This document shows positions 9,483-18,237 of a DNA stretch of 43,248 bases, in pieces. Numbering within the stretch: the stretch's first letter is position 1; every line of letters begins with the position of its first letter. The position numbers were made by a program, and so were the translations under genes. Source of the DNA: a bacterium. GTDB lineage: Bacteria; Electryoneota; JAOADG01. Location of the stretch: assembly GCA_030247525.1 (NCBI GenBank), contig JAOTSC010000006.1:1-43248 (forward strand). Direction: 5' to 3'. Under the pieces are notes generated by a model. That model saw only the letters and a program-made list of their open reading frames with translations. It made no database searches and was not told the DNA's origin.

Positions 9483-12383
9483 GTGCAACTCGAGATATTC
9501 ATCGTGCGACCTACTGCATATCCCATTCATAAACCAACGCTGCTGCTTGTTACTCTAAGCGTTTGGTTTGCTCTTATCATCCCGATGGCGTCTGCTCAAC
9601 AGTATGCTTTTTACACATACGACAATGTGCAATTTCCCGATATCGGCGAAATCACCAGCAGTATGCAGGACAGTCGCGGCTTTCTTTGGTTTAGTGGTTC
9701 TCAAGGTATCGTTCGTTATGATGGTTGCGAGTTTCGGCGGTTTTCGGTCATCGATGGTTTACCCAACAATTTCGCGTACAATGTCGTTGAGCGACCCGAC
9801 GGCCGCCTAAGCATTTGCACATGGGGTGGCGCGTGCATTTTTGATCCCGTAACTGGTTTAATTTCAAGCGATTTCTTGGGTGAAAAGTTAGTTGTGAAAA
9901 ATGTCTATCCGACACAAAACATGACACTCTATGCGACGTCGGCGGGATTAATGATTCGGCGGGGAGAAGGACTCTACTGTGTAACTTGGCGCTTTTTAAA
10001 CCCAACCCAATACAATTCCAACTTTTTGGTTGATTTTCATTACGATCCTCGAAGTGATCTGTTATGGCTTGTAACTGAGATGGATGGTATCTACTCGGTG
10101 AAGCTCACAAGCTTATTACAATTGTGGGAGTTTAAGGATAAAGCAATACAACAGGAATTTGAAAACCTGTCTCCTGAACAGTTTTTAGCAAAACATCCAT
10201 CCAGTGTTACGGGTCTCAAACAGGGAGTTGCTCATGCCGCTTATTCGACTTGTTTACATTACGAATCGGTTGAGTCGGCGCGCGCATTGTTTCAATCGAT
10301 TAGCACTTTTTACTACCCAAATCTCAATACAACATCTTGGTTTTGTTATAAATTGCAAATTGACAACAACGGTATGGTTTGGGTGTTAGCTCGCGATGGC
10401 ATTTACCGCATTCAGAACCAGAAACTGGTAAAAGCGCCGACGGTCGGACCCTTTGCCGGTAAAATCGATTTCTTTCGAATCTTTGGAAATGATCAAGCGG
10501 TTGCCGGTTCCGATGGTTTGTTCGTTATTCGATCATCCGACACCTTGCATTTTTCCGTCGCAACAGGACTTTCTTCGGACGAAGTAAGTAATTGTTTATA
10601 TGACAGTCAAGGTATCTATTGGATCACAACGAAAGAAGGGGTACTACATAAGCTCCCTTCAACTGGAATTCGCGTTTACAACAAAGATACGACCCCTGAA
10701 CTCAAGGGGATTATTGACGCAGTCCAAACAAAAAGTGGCGATGTCTTTATTGCTACGACCGATCGTTTGATGAAGTATTTCGATAACACACTAACCGATC
10801 TAAAAATTCGACTACCAGATAAGAATATCATCCGAGGACTTGCACTTGATTGCAACGAAGATGTAGTCTTTTTAACCGATTCAACACTTTATCTGTATCA
10901 GCATCATCGAGTTAGGGTTTTAGCAGATCACCTTACAACCGGCTATGATAAAGCCACTTTTTCACTGGATCATACTGGAAAGCTTTGGATTAGTTGTGGA
11001 TGGTTCATTCGGCAATGGGACGGCAAGCATCTTCACTATCATCCGGATTGGCAAAAATCGCTGTTATTCAACAATTTCATTCACACCAGCGAAGATGGGT
11101 CGACCATTTTTGGTAACTGGAATTTTGTATACCGGCTACAGTTTCCATATCTGTACCGGTTTTCTACGGGAGATGTTGTCCGGTGGGATTATCGCGACTT
11201 CGACAGTAGTTACGCAATTATCTCCAATACCTCGCGGATTAAAGACCCTGTTGTTACCTCAGGGGCGTATGCCTTCGATTCCCATTTCTACTTAGGAACA
11301 TTCACCGGCTCCATCATGCGTTTGCAAGGAGATACGCTGATCGATTGCGATTTGAGTCGTATTGGTACAATCGGTGGGATAAATCGTTGCGTGCGCGACC
11401 TCGAAGGGAATCTCTACTTTCTCGGCAGCGAAGGCGTCATTAAACTGGATTCCAGCGGCTTTTCGCAGATGGATCTCTCGCGAGATCACACTTACCGTTT
11501 CAACGATCTCTACATCGATTCACTTGGTAATCGGTTTTTTGCCACCTCGAATGGATTACTGTTCACAAACAACCAAACGCAGCTTGTCATCGACCATCAG
11601 TTCGGGTTAACCGAAAGTAATGTCCAGAAAATCTTGGCACTTGGCGAAAACCGCTATCTATTGATTCAACCCAATAGCATTGTATCGATTGATTTCAACA
11701 CGCTATGGCAATCCGAATCAACTACGAAACCGGTATGGGTGACCGGTGTATGGGCGAATAACACTCTGCAAGCAATAAAGCCTACGATTGAACTGGCTCT
11801 TGGACAACGTACGTTGAAAATCCGATATGCATCGATGGATTTCCTTGCTGAGAAGTATAATCGGTACCGTTGGAAGTTGAACGGATTTACCGACACGTTT
11901 TCTGCCCCTTCTACGCATAGTGAGGTAACTTTTCTCCGAATTCCGCCCGGCACCTATCAATTGTATGTCCAAGCCACCAACGTTTTCGGTCATAGTTCCG
12001 AGATCGAGCGACCAATCATCATAACGGTACCGGCATTTTTTTACGAAACAACTGCGTTTAGAGTTCTGATTGGGGTGCTGCTGTTGGGTACGGTTGCGAT
12101 GATTTATTCGATCCGGTTACAATCCCAAAAACGGGCAAACATCCTTTTGGAAGAAAAAGTGGCAGTTCGAACAAAAGAGTTGGCGGAAGCGTTGGAGAAT
12201 GTAAAAGTATTGAGCGGTTTCATTCCGATTTGTGCCAGTTGCAAACATGTCCGCGACGATCAGGGATACTGGCAACAAGTTGAACAGTATATCTCCGAAC
12301 GATCGGATGCACAGTTTTCACACAGCATTTGCCCCGATTGCGCTCGAAAACTGTATCCCGAATTTTACAAGGACAAGAAGTAG
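9483..12383 (+). CDS. Two-component-type Reg_prop/Y_Y_Y sensor with C-terminal four-cysteine module
   Basis: A protein of about 966 residues exported by an N-terminal signal sequence ending ASA-QQ. The extracytoplasmic part holds Reg_prop-like propeller repeats (GFLWFSGSQGIVRYDG, MVWVLARDGIYRI, GIYWITTKEGVLHKL, KLWISCG) followed by a Y_Y_Y-type beta domain near 760-850. One membrane helix lies at about 858-878, followed by a short coiled coil. Instead of a kinase the cytoplasmic tail carries C917-x-x-C920 and C950-x-x-C953, a plausible metal site with conserved-looking text such as LSGFIPICASCK and QGYW. GTG at 9504 is an equally plausible start that gives a shorter signal peptide; neither has a strong ribosome site. 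The output mechanism is unknown. Confidence 0.85.
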   Translation: MQLEIFIVRPTAYPIHKPTLLLVTLSVWFALIIPMASAQQYAFYTYDNVQFPDIGEITSSMQDSRGFLWFSGSQGIVRYDGCEFRRFSVIDGLPNNFAYNVVERPDGRLSICTWGGACIFDPVTGLISSDFLGEKLVVKNVYPTQNMTLYATSAGLMIRRGEGLYCVTWRFLNPTQYNSNFLVDFHYDPRSDLLWLVTEMDGIYSVKLTSLLQLWEFKDKAIQQEFENLSPEQFLAKHPSSVTGLKQGVAHAAYSTCLHYESVESARALFQSISTFYYPNLNTTSWFCYKLQIDNNGMVWVLARDGIYRIQNQKLVKAPTVGPFAGKIDFFRIFGNDQAVAGSDGLFVIRSSDTLHFSVATGLSSDEVSNCLYDSQGIYWITTKEGVLHKLPSTGIRVYNKDTTPELKGIIDAVQTKSGDVFIATTDRLMKYFDNTLTDLKIRLPDKNIIRGLALDCNEDVVFLTDSTLYLYQHHRVRVLADHLTTGYDKATFSLDHTGKLWISCGWFIRQWDGKHLHYHPDWQKSLLFNNFIHTSEDGSTIFGNWNFVYRLQFPYLYRFSTGDVVRWDYRDFDSSYAIISNTSRIKDPVVTSGAYAFDSHFYLGTFTGSIMRLQGDTLIDCDLSRIGTIGGINRCVRDLEGNLYFLGSEGVIKLDSSGFSQMDLSRDHTYRFNDLYIDSLGNRFFATSNGLLFTNNQTQLVIDHQFGLTESNVQKILALGENRYLLIQPNSIVSIDFNTLWQSESTTKPVWVTGVWANNTLQAIKPTIELALGQRTLKIRYASMDFLAEKYNRYRWKLNGFTDTFSAPSTHSEVTFLRIPPGTYQLYVQATNVFGHSSEIERPIIITVPAFFYETTAFRVLIGVLLLGTVAMIYSIRLQSQKRANILLEEKVAVRTKELAEALENVKVLSGFIPICASCKHVRDDQGYWQQVEQYISERSDAQFSHSICPDCARKLYPEFYKDKK

Positions 12384-12618
12384 CCTGTTCATCAACACTC
12401 GATAGTAACCCCTCCATTTTTCGATTCTTGATAACGAAAGATGGTTTAATTGACACACACAATCGGTTCAATCGACAATTCGTTTTGATCCAGTGTGCGT
12501 TAACAATGTGAACACTCCACTGTATAGTTGGCAATCAAAGCGCAGTATACTGACATTTTGTTGTTCTCTCCGATTTTCTTGCACTGGATTCGTATTATTT
12601 TGTACTATCGATTGACCC

Positions 12619-14454
12619 ATGAATCGCATGAACCAGATGAGCCGCCTTGCCTATTTTGTATTCTTCCTGCTCGGATTCGGGCTGGGACTGATACCGTGCG
12701 CCTTTGCGCAAACGACGGCGGCACCCACTCCGACGAAACCACTCCCGAAACAACAACCGCAAAATCTCCGCGATTTTCAAGCCGGACAGCAATTCGAGAT
12801 GCGGGGGAAATACGACGAAGCGCTCGAACAGTACCGCCGTATCCTGCAAACCACGCCGGGCGATGTGAATGCATTACAAGGGGTTGCACGGGTGCTGGCA
12901 CGAACGCGAAAGTACGAGGAGTTGGAACAACACTGGCAACAATACTATTCCCAAGCGCCGGTTTATATGCGCCCGCAAATCGACGGCGAACTCGGCGCCT
13001 TGCTCTGGCGGCGGGGAGATCACGCCAACGCCCGTGCCCGGTGGGATGCCGCACTGAACGTCAATCGCAACGAAGGTGGCTATACGGCGCTCAATAACGT
13101 ATTGCTACAATACGGGATTCACGAGGAAGCGATTCGGATTCTCCTCGAAGGTCGAACGAAATTAGGCAACCCGACACTCTTCTCCTATCAATTGCTCCAG
13201 CTCTACCTATCGGCGATGAATCCGCGCGCAGCCGCACTGGAAGCGGTACAACAGGTGCGTATCAATCCCGGACTCGAATCGAATTGGTCCTATTGGCTCA
13301 CCCAATTCGGCGAAGAAACCGAAACCGTGAACACCTTACGGGATGTATTGCAAAGCGAACTGGAAAAACCGGCAGCGCCGGCAGTGCGCGGCGGTATCGC
13401 CTCGATTCTCGCCAGCGTTTCGTTTCATACCGGAAATTTTACGGCGGCTGTTAGCGAAACAAACCTTGCCGATTCGTTACTCAATGGGAGGGGAATACGG
13501 TTATTCGGATTGGCAAACCAATTGTTGGGCGAGGGGGAAGTCGTTGCGGCAAAATCCGCGCTGCAAATCGCCACCCGCCGCCAATCGGGTGAAACCCCGC
13601 AGATATTGGAATTGCTGGCAAAATTGGAGCTGGCACAAGGCGATACGGTCGCGTCGCGTTCCCGGTTCGAGGAATTGGTCAAGAAGTATCCCACCGCCCC
13701 GGAGTCCGAAACCGGCGCATTGACGTTGGCGCGAAGTTATCTGCCCCGTCAACCGGAACAAGCTGCCGAGTGGGCACGAAAAGCGTTGTTGCATCCGATG
13801 AAATATCATCCTGCCGAAGCGCGGGTGATTTTAATCGAAGCGGCATTGGCGCAAGGTTCGATCCCCATCGCCGAACGGATTCGCAACGAGGCATTACATT
13901 CCAATGGGCTCGATTTGCCAAAATTCTCCGGTCAACTTTCGCTCTTGGGTTTCCGCGCGTTGTTGCTTTCCGATGCCCCCGATTCGTTGGTCACGAATGG
14001 ACTCACACTGCTCGACCAAGTGCGGTTCGACGATCCAGCGAGCGTAGAAGCGTTACGGTGGCGATTGCTTTGGAATTCCTGTACTGCGAGACCGGAGTTA
14101 TTGGCAGTACTGCGGAAAGGCGAACGGGCGTATGTTACCGGAAAGCCATTCCCGGCGCTCGATTCGCTGAATCTAACGAAACAAGATGAAGCGGAGAAGG
14201 AACTACTGGCGCGCATCATCGTGTGGACGGAAGGGACACCACAGCAGACGTTATGGATCGACCGTTTGTTGACCCAATTTCCCACCGAGCCGCGGTTGCC
14301 CGGTTTTCTTTTGCAACGGGCGGAAACGCGCTACCGGCAAGGTGATACCGCTTCCGCGTTGCGTGATCTTGAATTGATATTGCAACGCTTCCCCAATCGG
14401 CCGGAAGAGGAACGCGCCCGTAAACTCTTGCGCGCCTGGAGTAAGGAAGGGTGA
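12619..14454 (+). CDS. Secreted tetratricopeptide-repeat protein
   Basis: A 611-residue protein with an N-terminal signal peptide (hydrophobic stretch ending CAFA-Q), then a proline/lysine-rich linker. The rest is almost entirely helical repeats with TPR character, e.g. GKYDEALEQYRRILQTTPGDV near residue 60 and GDTASALRDLELILQRFPNRPE near the C-terminus. Such proteins act as periplasmic or outer-membrane assembly scaffolds. No catalytic domain is seen. The start could be any of three nearby ATGs (12619, 12628, 12637); none has a clear ribosome site. Its stop overlaps the GTG of the next gene, so the two are co-translated. Confidence 0.85.
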   Translation: MNRMNQMSRLAYFVFFLLGFGLGLIPCAFAQTTAAPTPTKPLPKQQPQNLRDFQAGQQFEMRGKYDEALEQYRRILQTTPGDVNALQGVARVLARTRKYEELEQHWQQYYSQAPVYMRPQIDGELGALLWRRGDHANARARWDAALNVNRNEGGYTALNNVLLQYGIHEEAIRILLEGRTKLGNPTLFSYQLLQLYLSAMNPRAAALEAVQQVRINPGLESNWSYWLTQFGEETETVNTLRDVLQSELEKPAAPAVRGGIASILASVSFHTGNFTAAVSETNLADSLLNGRGIRLFGLANQLLGEGEVVAAKSALQIATRRQSGETPQILELLAKLELAQGDTVASRSRFEELVKKYPTAPESETGALTLARSYLPRQPEQAAEWARKALLHPMKYHPAEARVILIEAALAQGSIPIAERIRNEALHSNGLDLPKFSGQLSLLGFRALLLSDAPDSLVTNGLTLLDQVRFDDPASVEALRWRLLWNSCTARPELLAVLRKGERAYVTGKPFPALDSLNLTKQDEAEKELLARIIVWTEGTPQQTLWIDRLLTQFPTEPRLPGFLLQRAETRYRQGDTASALRDLELILQRFPNRPEEERARKLLRAWSKEG

Positions 14455-15035
14455 GTCAAATCGAACTGCGGGAAGAATCGTTATCGCAGCTTTCCGACTA
14501 TGCGAAACTCTCCATCCGTTTTACTGTCGCAAGTGTTCTTACTCTCCACCAAACCGATGACCAACTGTCTGGCTTTCCCCTCACTGAGACTGGTATAGAA
14601 AATCCTTACGAAAAAGATTACGATGCGATTCCCGGAAATCACCCGACTGAATGGGTCAAGCGCTTTGATGTTTCGCAGTGGGGGATGATTTGCGCCTACC
14701 ATGAGCAAAACCGGATCGGTGGCGCGATTATTGCGCATAACACGAAGAGCGTGCACATGCTGGAAGAGCGCGCCGAGTTAGCGGTATTGTGGGATCTGCG
14801 GGTTGCCGGGGCGTGGCGCGGAAACGGCGTCGGGAAACGGTTATTCGATGCGGCGGAGGCGTGGGCGAAACAGCGGGATTGTCATTGGCTAAAAATCGAA
14901 ACGCAAAACAACAATGTCGCGGCGTGCCGTTTCTATGCCCGTTGTGGTTGTGTATTAGGCGCAATCCATCGCTTCGCTTACCCGGAGTACCCGGAAGAAA
15001 TACAGTTGTTGTGGTATAAGTCGCTTGAAGAGTAA
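14451..15035 (+). CDS. GNAT-family N-acetyltransferase
   Basis: A 194-residue cytosolic enzyme that would transfer acetyl from acetyl-CoA to an amine. The acetyl-CoA pyrophosphate-binding motif is visible as AWRGNGVGKRLFDAAEAWA, followed by IETQNNNVAACRFYARCGC, which resembles the streptothricin acetyltransferase branch. That resemblance does not establish an antibiotic substrate. The GTG start shares four bases (GTGA) with the stop of the TPR gene, and AAGGAAGG lies just upstream inside that gene. Confidence 0.85.
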   Translation: MSQIELREESLSQLSDYAKLSIRFTVASVLTLHQTDDQLSGFPLTETGIENPYEKDYDAIPGNHPTEWVKRFDVSQWGMICAYHEQNRIGGAIIAHNTKSVHMLEERAELAVLWDLRVAGAWRGNGVGKRLFDAAEAWAKQRDCHWLKIETQNNNVAACRFYARCGCVLGAIHRFAYPEYPEEIQLLWYKSLEE

Positions 15036-15456
15036 ATTGCTTTGCCCATAGGCAAGGCGCACAGAGGGAATCGTTTCGACTCGGTGTGACGAACGCCGCA
15101 GACATAGGGTGGCTGAATCTGACCGAAACGCCTATAGGTCGATTTTATGTTTATCAATGAATTACTTTGACTCTAATGGTAGCTGCCAGCTTTAGTCCGT
15201 AATTTTTGGTTTGGTGTTAGTTGTGTTGATAATAAAACACAAATAATCATGATGTGACAATTTTTTAACACCAAAAATCCGTTTGATATCAGGCTCGAAC
15301 TGAATACGACCAAAAAATTTGCGAACTCAGAGATTGTCAGCATACACATCCAGTTACTTGCCCTCGATTCTCCGGGAAAACCTCGAAAAGAAAGTTTTTC
15401 TCAGCATAACTTTCGGAAAAGCCTCGTCAGATAAGTGATTTGCGTTGTCTTTCAAC
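15036..15456. other. Intergenic region upstream of the fab cluster
   Basis: About 420 nt without a credible ORF. It is AT-rich in the middle (15180-15330) and shows no tRNA, no riboswitch I recognise and no strong hairpin. It separates the TPR/GNAT pair from the promoter of the fatty-acid operon. Confidence 0.5.
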
Positions 15457-15485
15457 TTGACTAAGCCGAGGGAATGCCGTATTTT
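15457..15485 (+). promoter_or_regulatory. Near-consensus promoter of the yceD-rpmF-plsX-fab operon
   Basis: TTGACT (15457-15462), a 17-nt spacer and TATTTT (15480-15485). The -10 box ends only 8 nt before the yceD ATG, and no Shine-Dalgarno fits between them. The first transcript would be leaderless or nearly so. Confidence 0.7.
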
Positions 15486-15493
15486 AGCGGGTT

Positions 15494-15883
15494 ATGAAAT
15501 TACAAATCGCTGCCGGTTCGGACGGCGAATGGGTAGTTACGCTTACGCCGACTGCCGATGAGCTTGGGCTTCCTCAAGATCCTGCTTTCACGGATATTTC
15601 CGTCGAAATCACAGTGACGCAGAGGGATCGCCAGATCATGCTTGATCTTGATGCGTACGCCGCGGTGACAACCGAGTGTTATCACTGTGGTGAACCGTAT
15701 ACCTTTACCATCAATCCAAGCTTGCAACTGCGCTGCTTGCGGGTTCCCAATCCCGACCGCGACAGTGGCGACGAAAATCTGAAATTCATCGGGCTGATGG
15801 AAACCTCCATCGAACTCGAACAGGATGTCCGCGATTTGTTGTTGCTCGAATTGCCGATGCGAATCGTCTGCTGCGAGCAATAA
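15494..15883 (+). CDS. yceD: YceD/DUF177 family protein (23S rRNA accumulation protein)
   Basis: A 129-residue protein identified by position (immediately before rpmF and plsX, as in many bacteria) and by the CYHC motif (C62, C65) followed by the family-like ELEQDVRDLLLLELPMRIVC. In E. coli the family is needed for 23S rRNA accumulation. The C-terminus stops at CCEQ (C126, C127), without the acidic or DCKGLCPxCG-type tail seen in many homologues. The protein is thus a short variant. The ATG lies directly behind the promoter with no ribosome-binding site. Confidence 0.85.
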   Translation: MKLQIAAGSDGEWVVTLTPTADELGLPQDPAFTDISVEITVTQRDRQIMLDLDAYAAVTTECYHCGEPYTFTINPSLQLRCLRVPNPDRDSGDENLKFIGLMETSIELEQDVRDLLLLELPMRIVCCEQ

Positions 15884-15901
15884 TCGTTTTGGTTTACTGG
15901 A

Positions 15902-15946
15902 GGTTGAATCGTTGGTTCAACCGAACTGGGCATACGCAATACGCCC
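15902..15946 (+). repeat. Two small hairpins between yceD and rpmF
   Basis: GGTTGAA/TTCAACC (15902-15922, 7-nt loop) and GGGCATA/TACGCCC (15928-15946, one mismatch) fill the gap inside the operon. They have the same architecture as the hairpins in the fabH-fabD and fabD-fabG gaps. Confidence 0.6.
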
Positions 15947-15970
15947 GTACAAGAAAGAAAGAAGAGTAAA

Positions 15971-16153
15971 ATGGCGGTACCGAAGAAACGGACCTCGAAA
16001 CAACGCAAACTGAAGCGCCGAACTCACCAAGTACTCACCGCAGTTGCCGTTGTGAAATGCAGCCACTGCGGCGCATCCCGTAAACCTCACTACGCATGTG
16101 CGAGCTGTGGTTACTATGACGGGCGCGCAGTGTTAATCGCCCGCGAACAGTAA
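15971..16153 (+). CDS. rpmF: 50S ribosomal protein L32
   Basis: A 60-residue protein with the L32 start MAVPKKRTSKQRKLKRRTH and a zinc-ribbon: CSHC and CASC, the second followed by GYYDGR. It is a structural component of the large ribosomal subunit. Length and motif match the zinc-containing form of L32. It sits between yceD and plsX, the usual order. Confidence 0.97.
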   Translation: MAVPKKRTSKQRKLKRRTHQVLTAVAVVKCSHCGASRKPHYACASCGYYDGRAVLIAREQ

Positions 16154-16158
16154 CTGAT

Positions 16159-17148
16159 ATGCGCATCGCGGTCGATGCGGCGGGCGGCGTTTTTGCACCG
16201 GCAGCGCCGGTGCAGGGAGCACTCGCGGCATTATCCGCTCGCGGCGCGCCGGAACATATCCTGTTGGTAGGGAATCGCGAACTCATCCAACGGGAAATCG
16301 GAAAACGTAGCGACGCCCGGGTGAGTATCGTCGAAGCCGATGAGGCAATCAGCGATCACGAAGCGCCCTTGAAAGGACTTCACCGGCTCCCTCGTACCAC
16401 GATTGTCGTAGCACATGAATTGGTAAAGGAGGGACGTGCCGATGCGGTTGTTTCCGCCGGCTCGACTGGCGCACAATTGGCAGCCTCGGTATTGAAATGG
16501 GGCAAACTCCGCTGGGTATTGAAACCAGCTTTCGGTGCCGTGATTCCCAAGCCGGCGGGATCGGGATTCATCCTCGATGTTGGAGCCAATCCCACGGTAG
16601 CTGCCGTGCACTTAGTCCAGTTTGCCGCAATGGGTGCTGTCTTTGCGGAACAGTTGTTGAATATGAAGAATCCGCGTGTCGCATTGTTATCCAACGGCGA
16701 AGAAGCTAACAAGGGTAACGACGCGGTGCGCGGCGCTCATCAAATTTTAACCCGCAGCAATGTGTTGCGGTTCGTCGGGAATATCGAAGGCAACGAGATT
16801 TTTTCCGACAAAGCGGATGTCATCGTTACCGATGGTTTTACCGGTAACATTTTTTTGAAATTTGCGGAATCGCTTCCCGCGCTGTTTGGCAACGAAGGAT
16901 CGTCGCGGCTTGCCGCCTTTGATCCGAAACGTTACGGCGGCGTTCCGATTCTCGGCGTAAAAGGCATTTCGGTCGTTTGCCACGGCAACTCGAATGCCGA
17001 TGCTATTACCGCCGCCATCATCGAAGCGAACCGAATGGTCAAGGTACAGTTGACCGAAAAAATGGAGAAGCTTGCCGCGAAACTTCGTTGGCAGCGTTTC
17101 CTCTTTAAGCCGCGCCGCGGAAATGGCGCAGCAGGTGAACCCGTATGA
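16159..17148 (+). CDS. plsX: Phosphate acyltransferase PlsX
   Basis: A 329-residue enzyme converting acyl-ACP to acyl-phosphate, the first step of the PlsX/PlsY route to phospholipids. Family landmarks: MRIAVDAAGG at the N-terminus (usually DAMGG), ADAVVSAGSTGA (usually SAGNTGA), FILDVGANPTV, VIVTDGFTGNIFLK and GVKGISVVCHGNSNADAI. The M-to-A and N-to-S changes in two signatures are mild. The stop overlaps the fabH start (ATGA), so the two are coupled. Confidence 0.95.
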   Translation: MRIAVDAAGGVFAPAAPVQGALAALSARGAPEHILLVGNRELIQREIGKRSDARVSIVEADEAISDHEAPLKGLHRLPRTTIVVAHELVKEGRADAVVSAGSTGAQLAASVLKWGKLRWVLKPAFGAVIPKPAGSGFILDVGANPTVAAVHLVQFAAMGAVFAEQLLNMKNPRVALLSNGEEANKGNDAVRGAHQILTRSNVLRFVGNIEGNEIFSDKADVIVTDGFTGNIFLKFAESLPALFGNEGSSRLAAFDPKRYGGVPILGVKGISVVCHGNSNADAITAAIIEANRMVKVQLTEKMEKLAAKLRWQRFLFKPRRGNGAAGEPV

Positions 17149-18131
17149 TTTTTGCCAAATTGGTCGCAACCGGACGTTTTAATCCGGAGACCATCCTTAC
17201 CAACGCCGACCTCGAAAAAATGGTCGACACCACCGATGAGTGGATTTATACCCGTTCTGGTATCCGTGAACGCCATATCGCTAAAGTTGGCGACGCCAAT
17301 AGCGACTATTGCGCTGCTGCCGCTAAAGTAGCGCTCGAGCGCGCCGGCATGAGCGCCGAAGAATTGGACTACATCATTGTCGGTACTGTCACCGGCGATA
17401 TGAAGTTTCCGGCGACGGCGGTATTCGTGCAAGCGAAAATCGGGGCAAAAAACGCCACAGCGTTTGACATTGCCGCCGCCTGTACCGGTTTCATTTACGG
17501 AATCGAGCTGGCAAATTCGCTCATTAAATCCAGCGCCGCCAAAAAAGTTATGGTGATCGGCGCTGAAATATTAACCAGTATGGTTGATTGGGAAGACCGT
17601 GGTACCGCCGTGCTGTTTGGCGATGGCGCGGGCGCTGCGATTTTCGTTGCTGAAGAAACCACCGAACCGATTGGCGTATTAGCGACCTATTCGAAATCCG
17701 ATGGGACGCTGGCGCATCTGCTCAATCATCCCGGCAGCGGCAGCATCCTGCCCCCGTCACACAAGAGTATCGATGAACGGAAACATTTCATCAAGATGTC
17801 GGGGAATGAGGTATTCAAGCATGCCGTCCGGATGATGGAAGATTCGGCGGTCATCGGTCTCGAACGCGCAGGCATTCCGCTCGACCAAGTGGATTTATTG
17901 ATTCCACATCAAGCGAATATCCGGATTATCGAAGCGACCCAGAAGCGTTTGAAACTGCCGAATGAAAAAGTATACATCAACCTGGATCGCTACGGTAATA
18001 CCTCGGCGGCGTCGGTACCGATTGCTTTGGATGAAGCGATAGAGCTTGGCAGAGTGAAGCGCGGTGACATCGTTGTGTTTGTCGCCTTTGGCGGTGGCTT
18101 CACCTGGGGCAGCGCAATTGTAAAGTATTAA
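17145..18131 (+). CDS. fabH: 3-oxoacyl-ACP synthase III (FabH)
   Basis: A 328-residue condensing enzyme that starts fatty-acid chains by joining acetyl-CoA and malonyl-ACP. The catalytic triad is complete: C113 in AACTGFIYG, H255 in IPHQANIRI and N285 in YGNTSAASVP. It begins with the ATGA overlap with plsX and is followed by a hairpin-filled gap before fabD. Confidence 0.97.
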   Translation: MIFAKLVATGRFNPETILTNADLEKMVDTTDEWIYTRSGIRERHIAKVGDANSDYCAAAAKVALERAGMSAEELDYIIVGTVTGDMKFPATAVFVQAKIGAKNATAFDIAAACTGFIYGIELANSLIKSSAAKKVMVIGAEILTSMVDWEDRGTAVLFGDGAGAAIFVAEETTEPIGVLATYSKSDGTLAHLLNHPGSGSILPPSHKSIDERKHFIKMSGNEVFKHAVRMMEDSAVIGLERAGIPLDQVDLLIPHQANIRIIEATQKRLKLPNEKVYINLDRYGNTSAASVPIALDEAIELGRVKRGDIVVFVAFGGGFTWGSAIVKY

Positions 18132-18139
18132 TGCTGGAA

Positions 18140-18222
18140 GTTGGACAGGGTTGTCCAACCTGCGTAGTCGAACGACAAAAATGTCGGTCGTACGGAAGTT
18201 TCGGGTTCGATGAATCGAACCC
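18140..18222 (+). repeat. Three consecutive hairpins in the fabH-fabD gap
   Basis: GTTGGACA-GGGT-TGTCCAAC (18140-18159, perfect), an imperfect CGAACGACA/TGTCGGTCG element (18168-18195) and GGGTTCGAT/ATCGAACCC (18203-18222). The middle one is homologous to 19192-19220 in the next gap. Confidence 0.75.
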
Positions 18223-18237
18223 CTACAGGAACCAAAA

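Noticed and set aside
12528-13097. Plus-strand ORF of 189 codons overlapping the TPR gene start
   Set aside because: Arginine/threonine-rich out-of-frame shadow of the TPR gene, whose signal peptide and repeats are convincing.
15036-15456. Riboswitch or FapR-type operator upstream of the fab operon
   Set aside because: I could not find a convincing inverted repeat or conserved riboswitch core; the promoter is followed almost directly by the ATG, leaving no leader.
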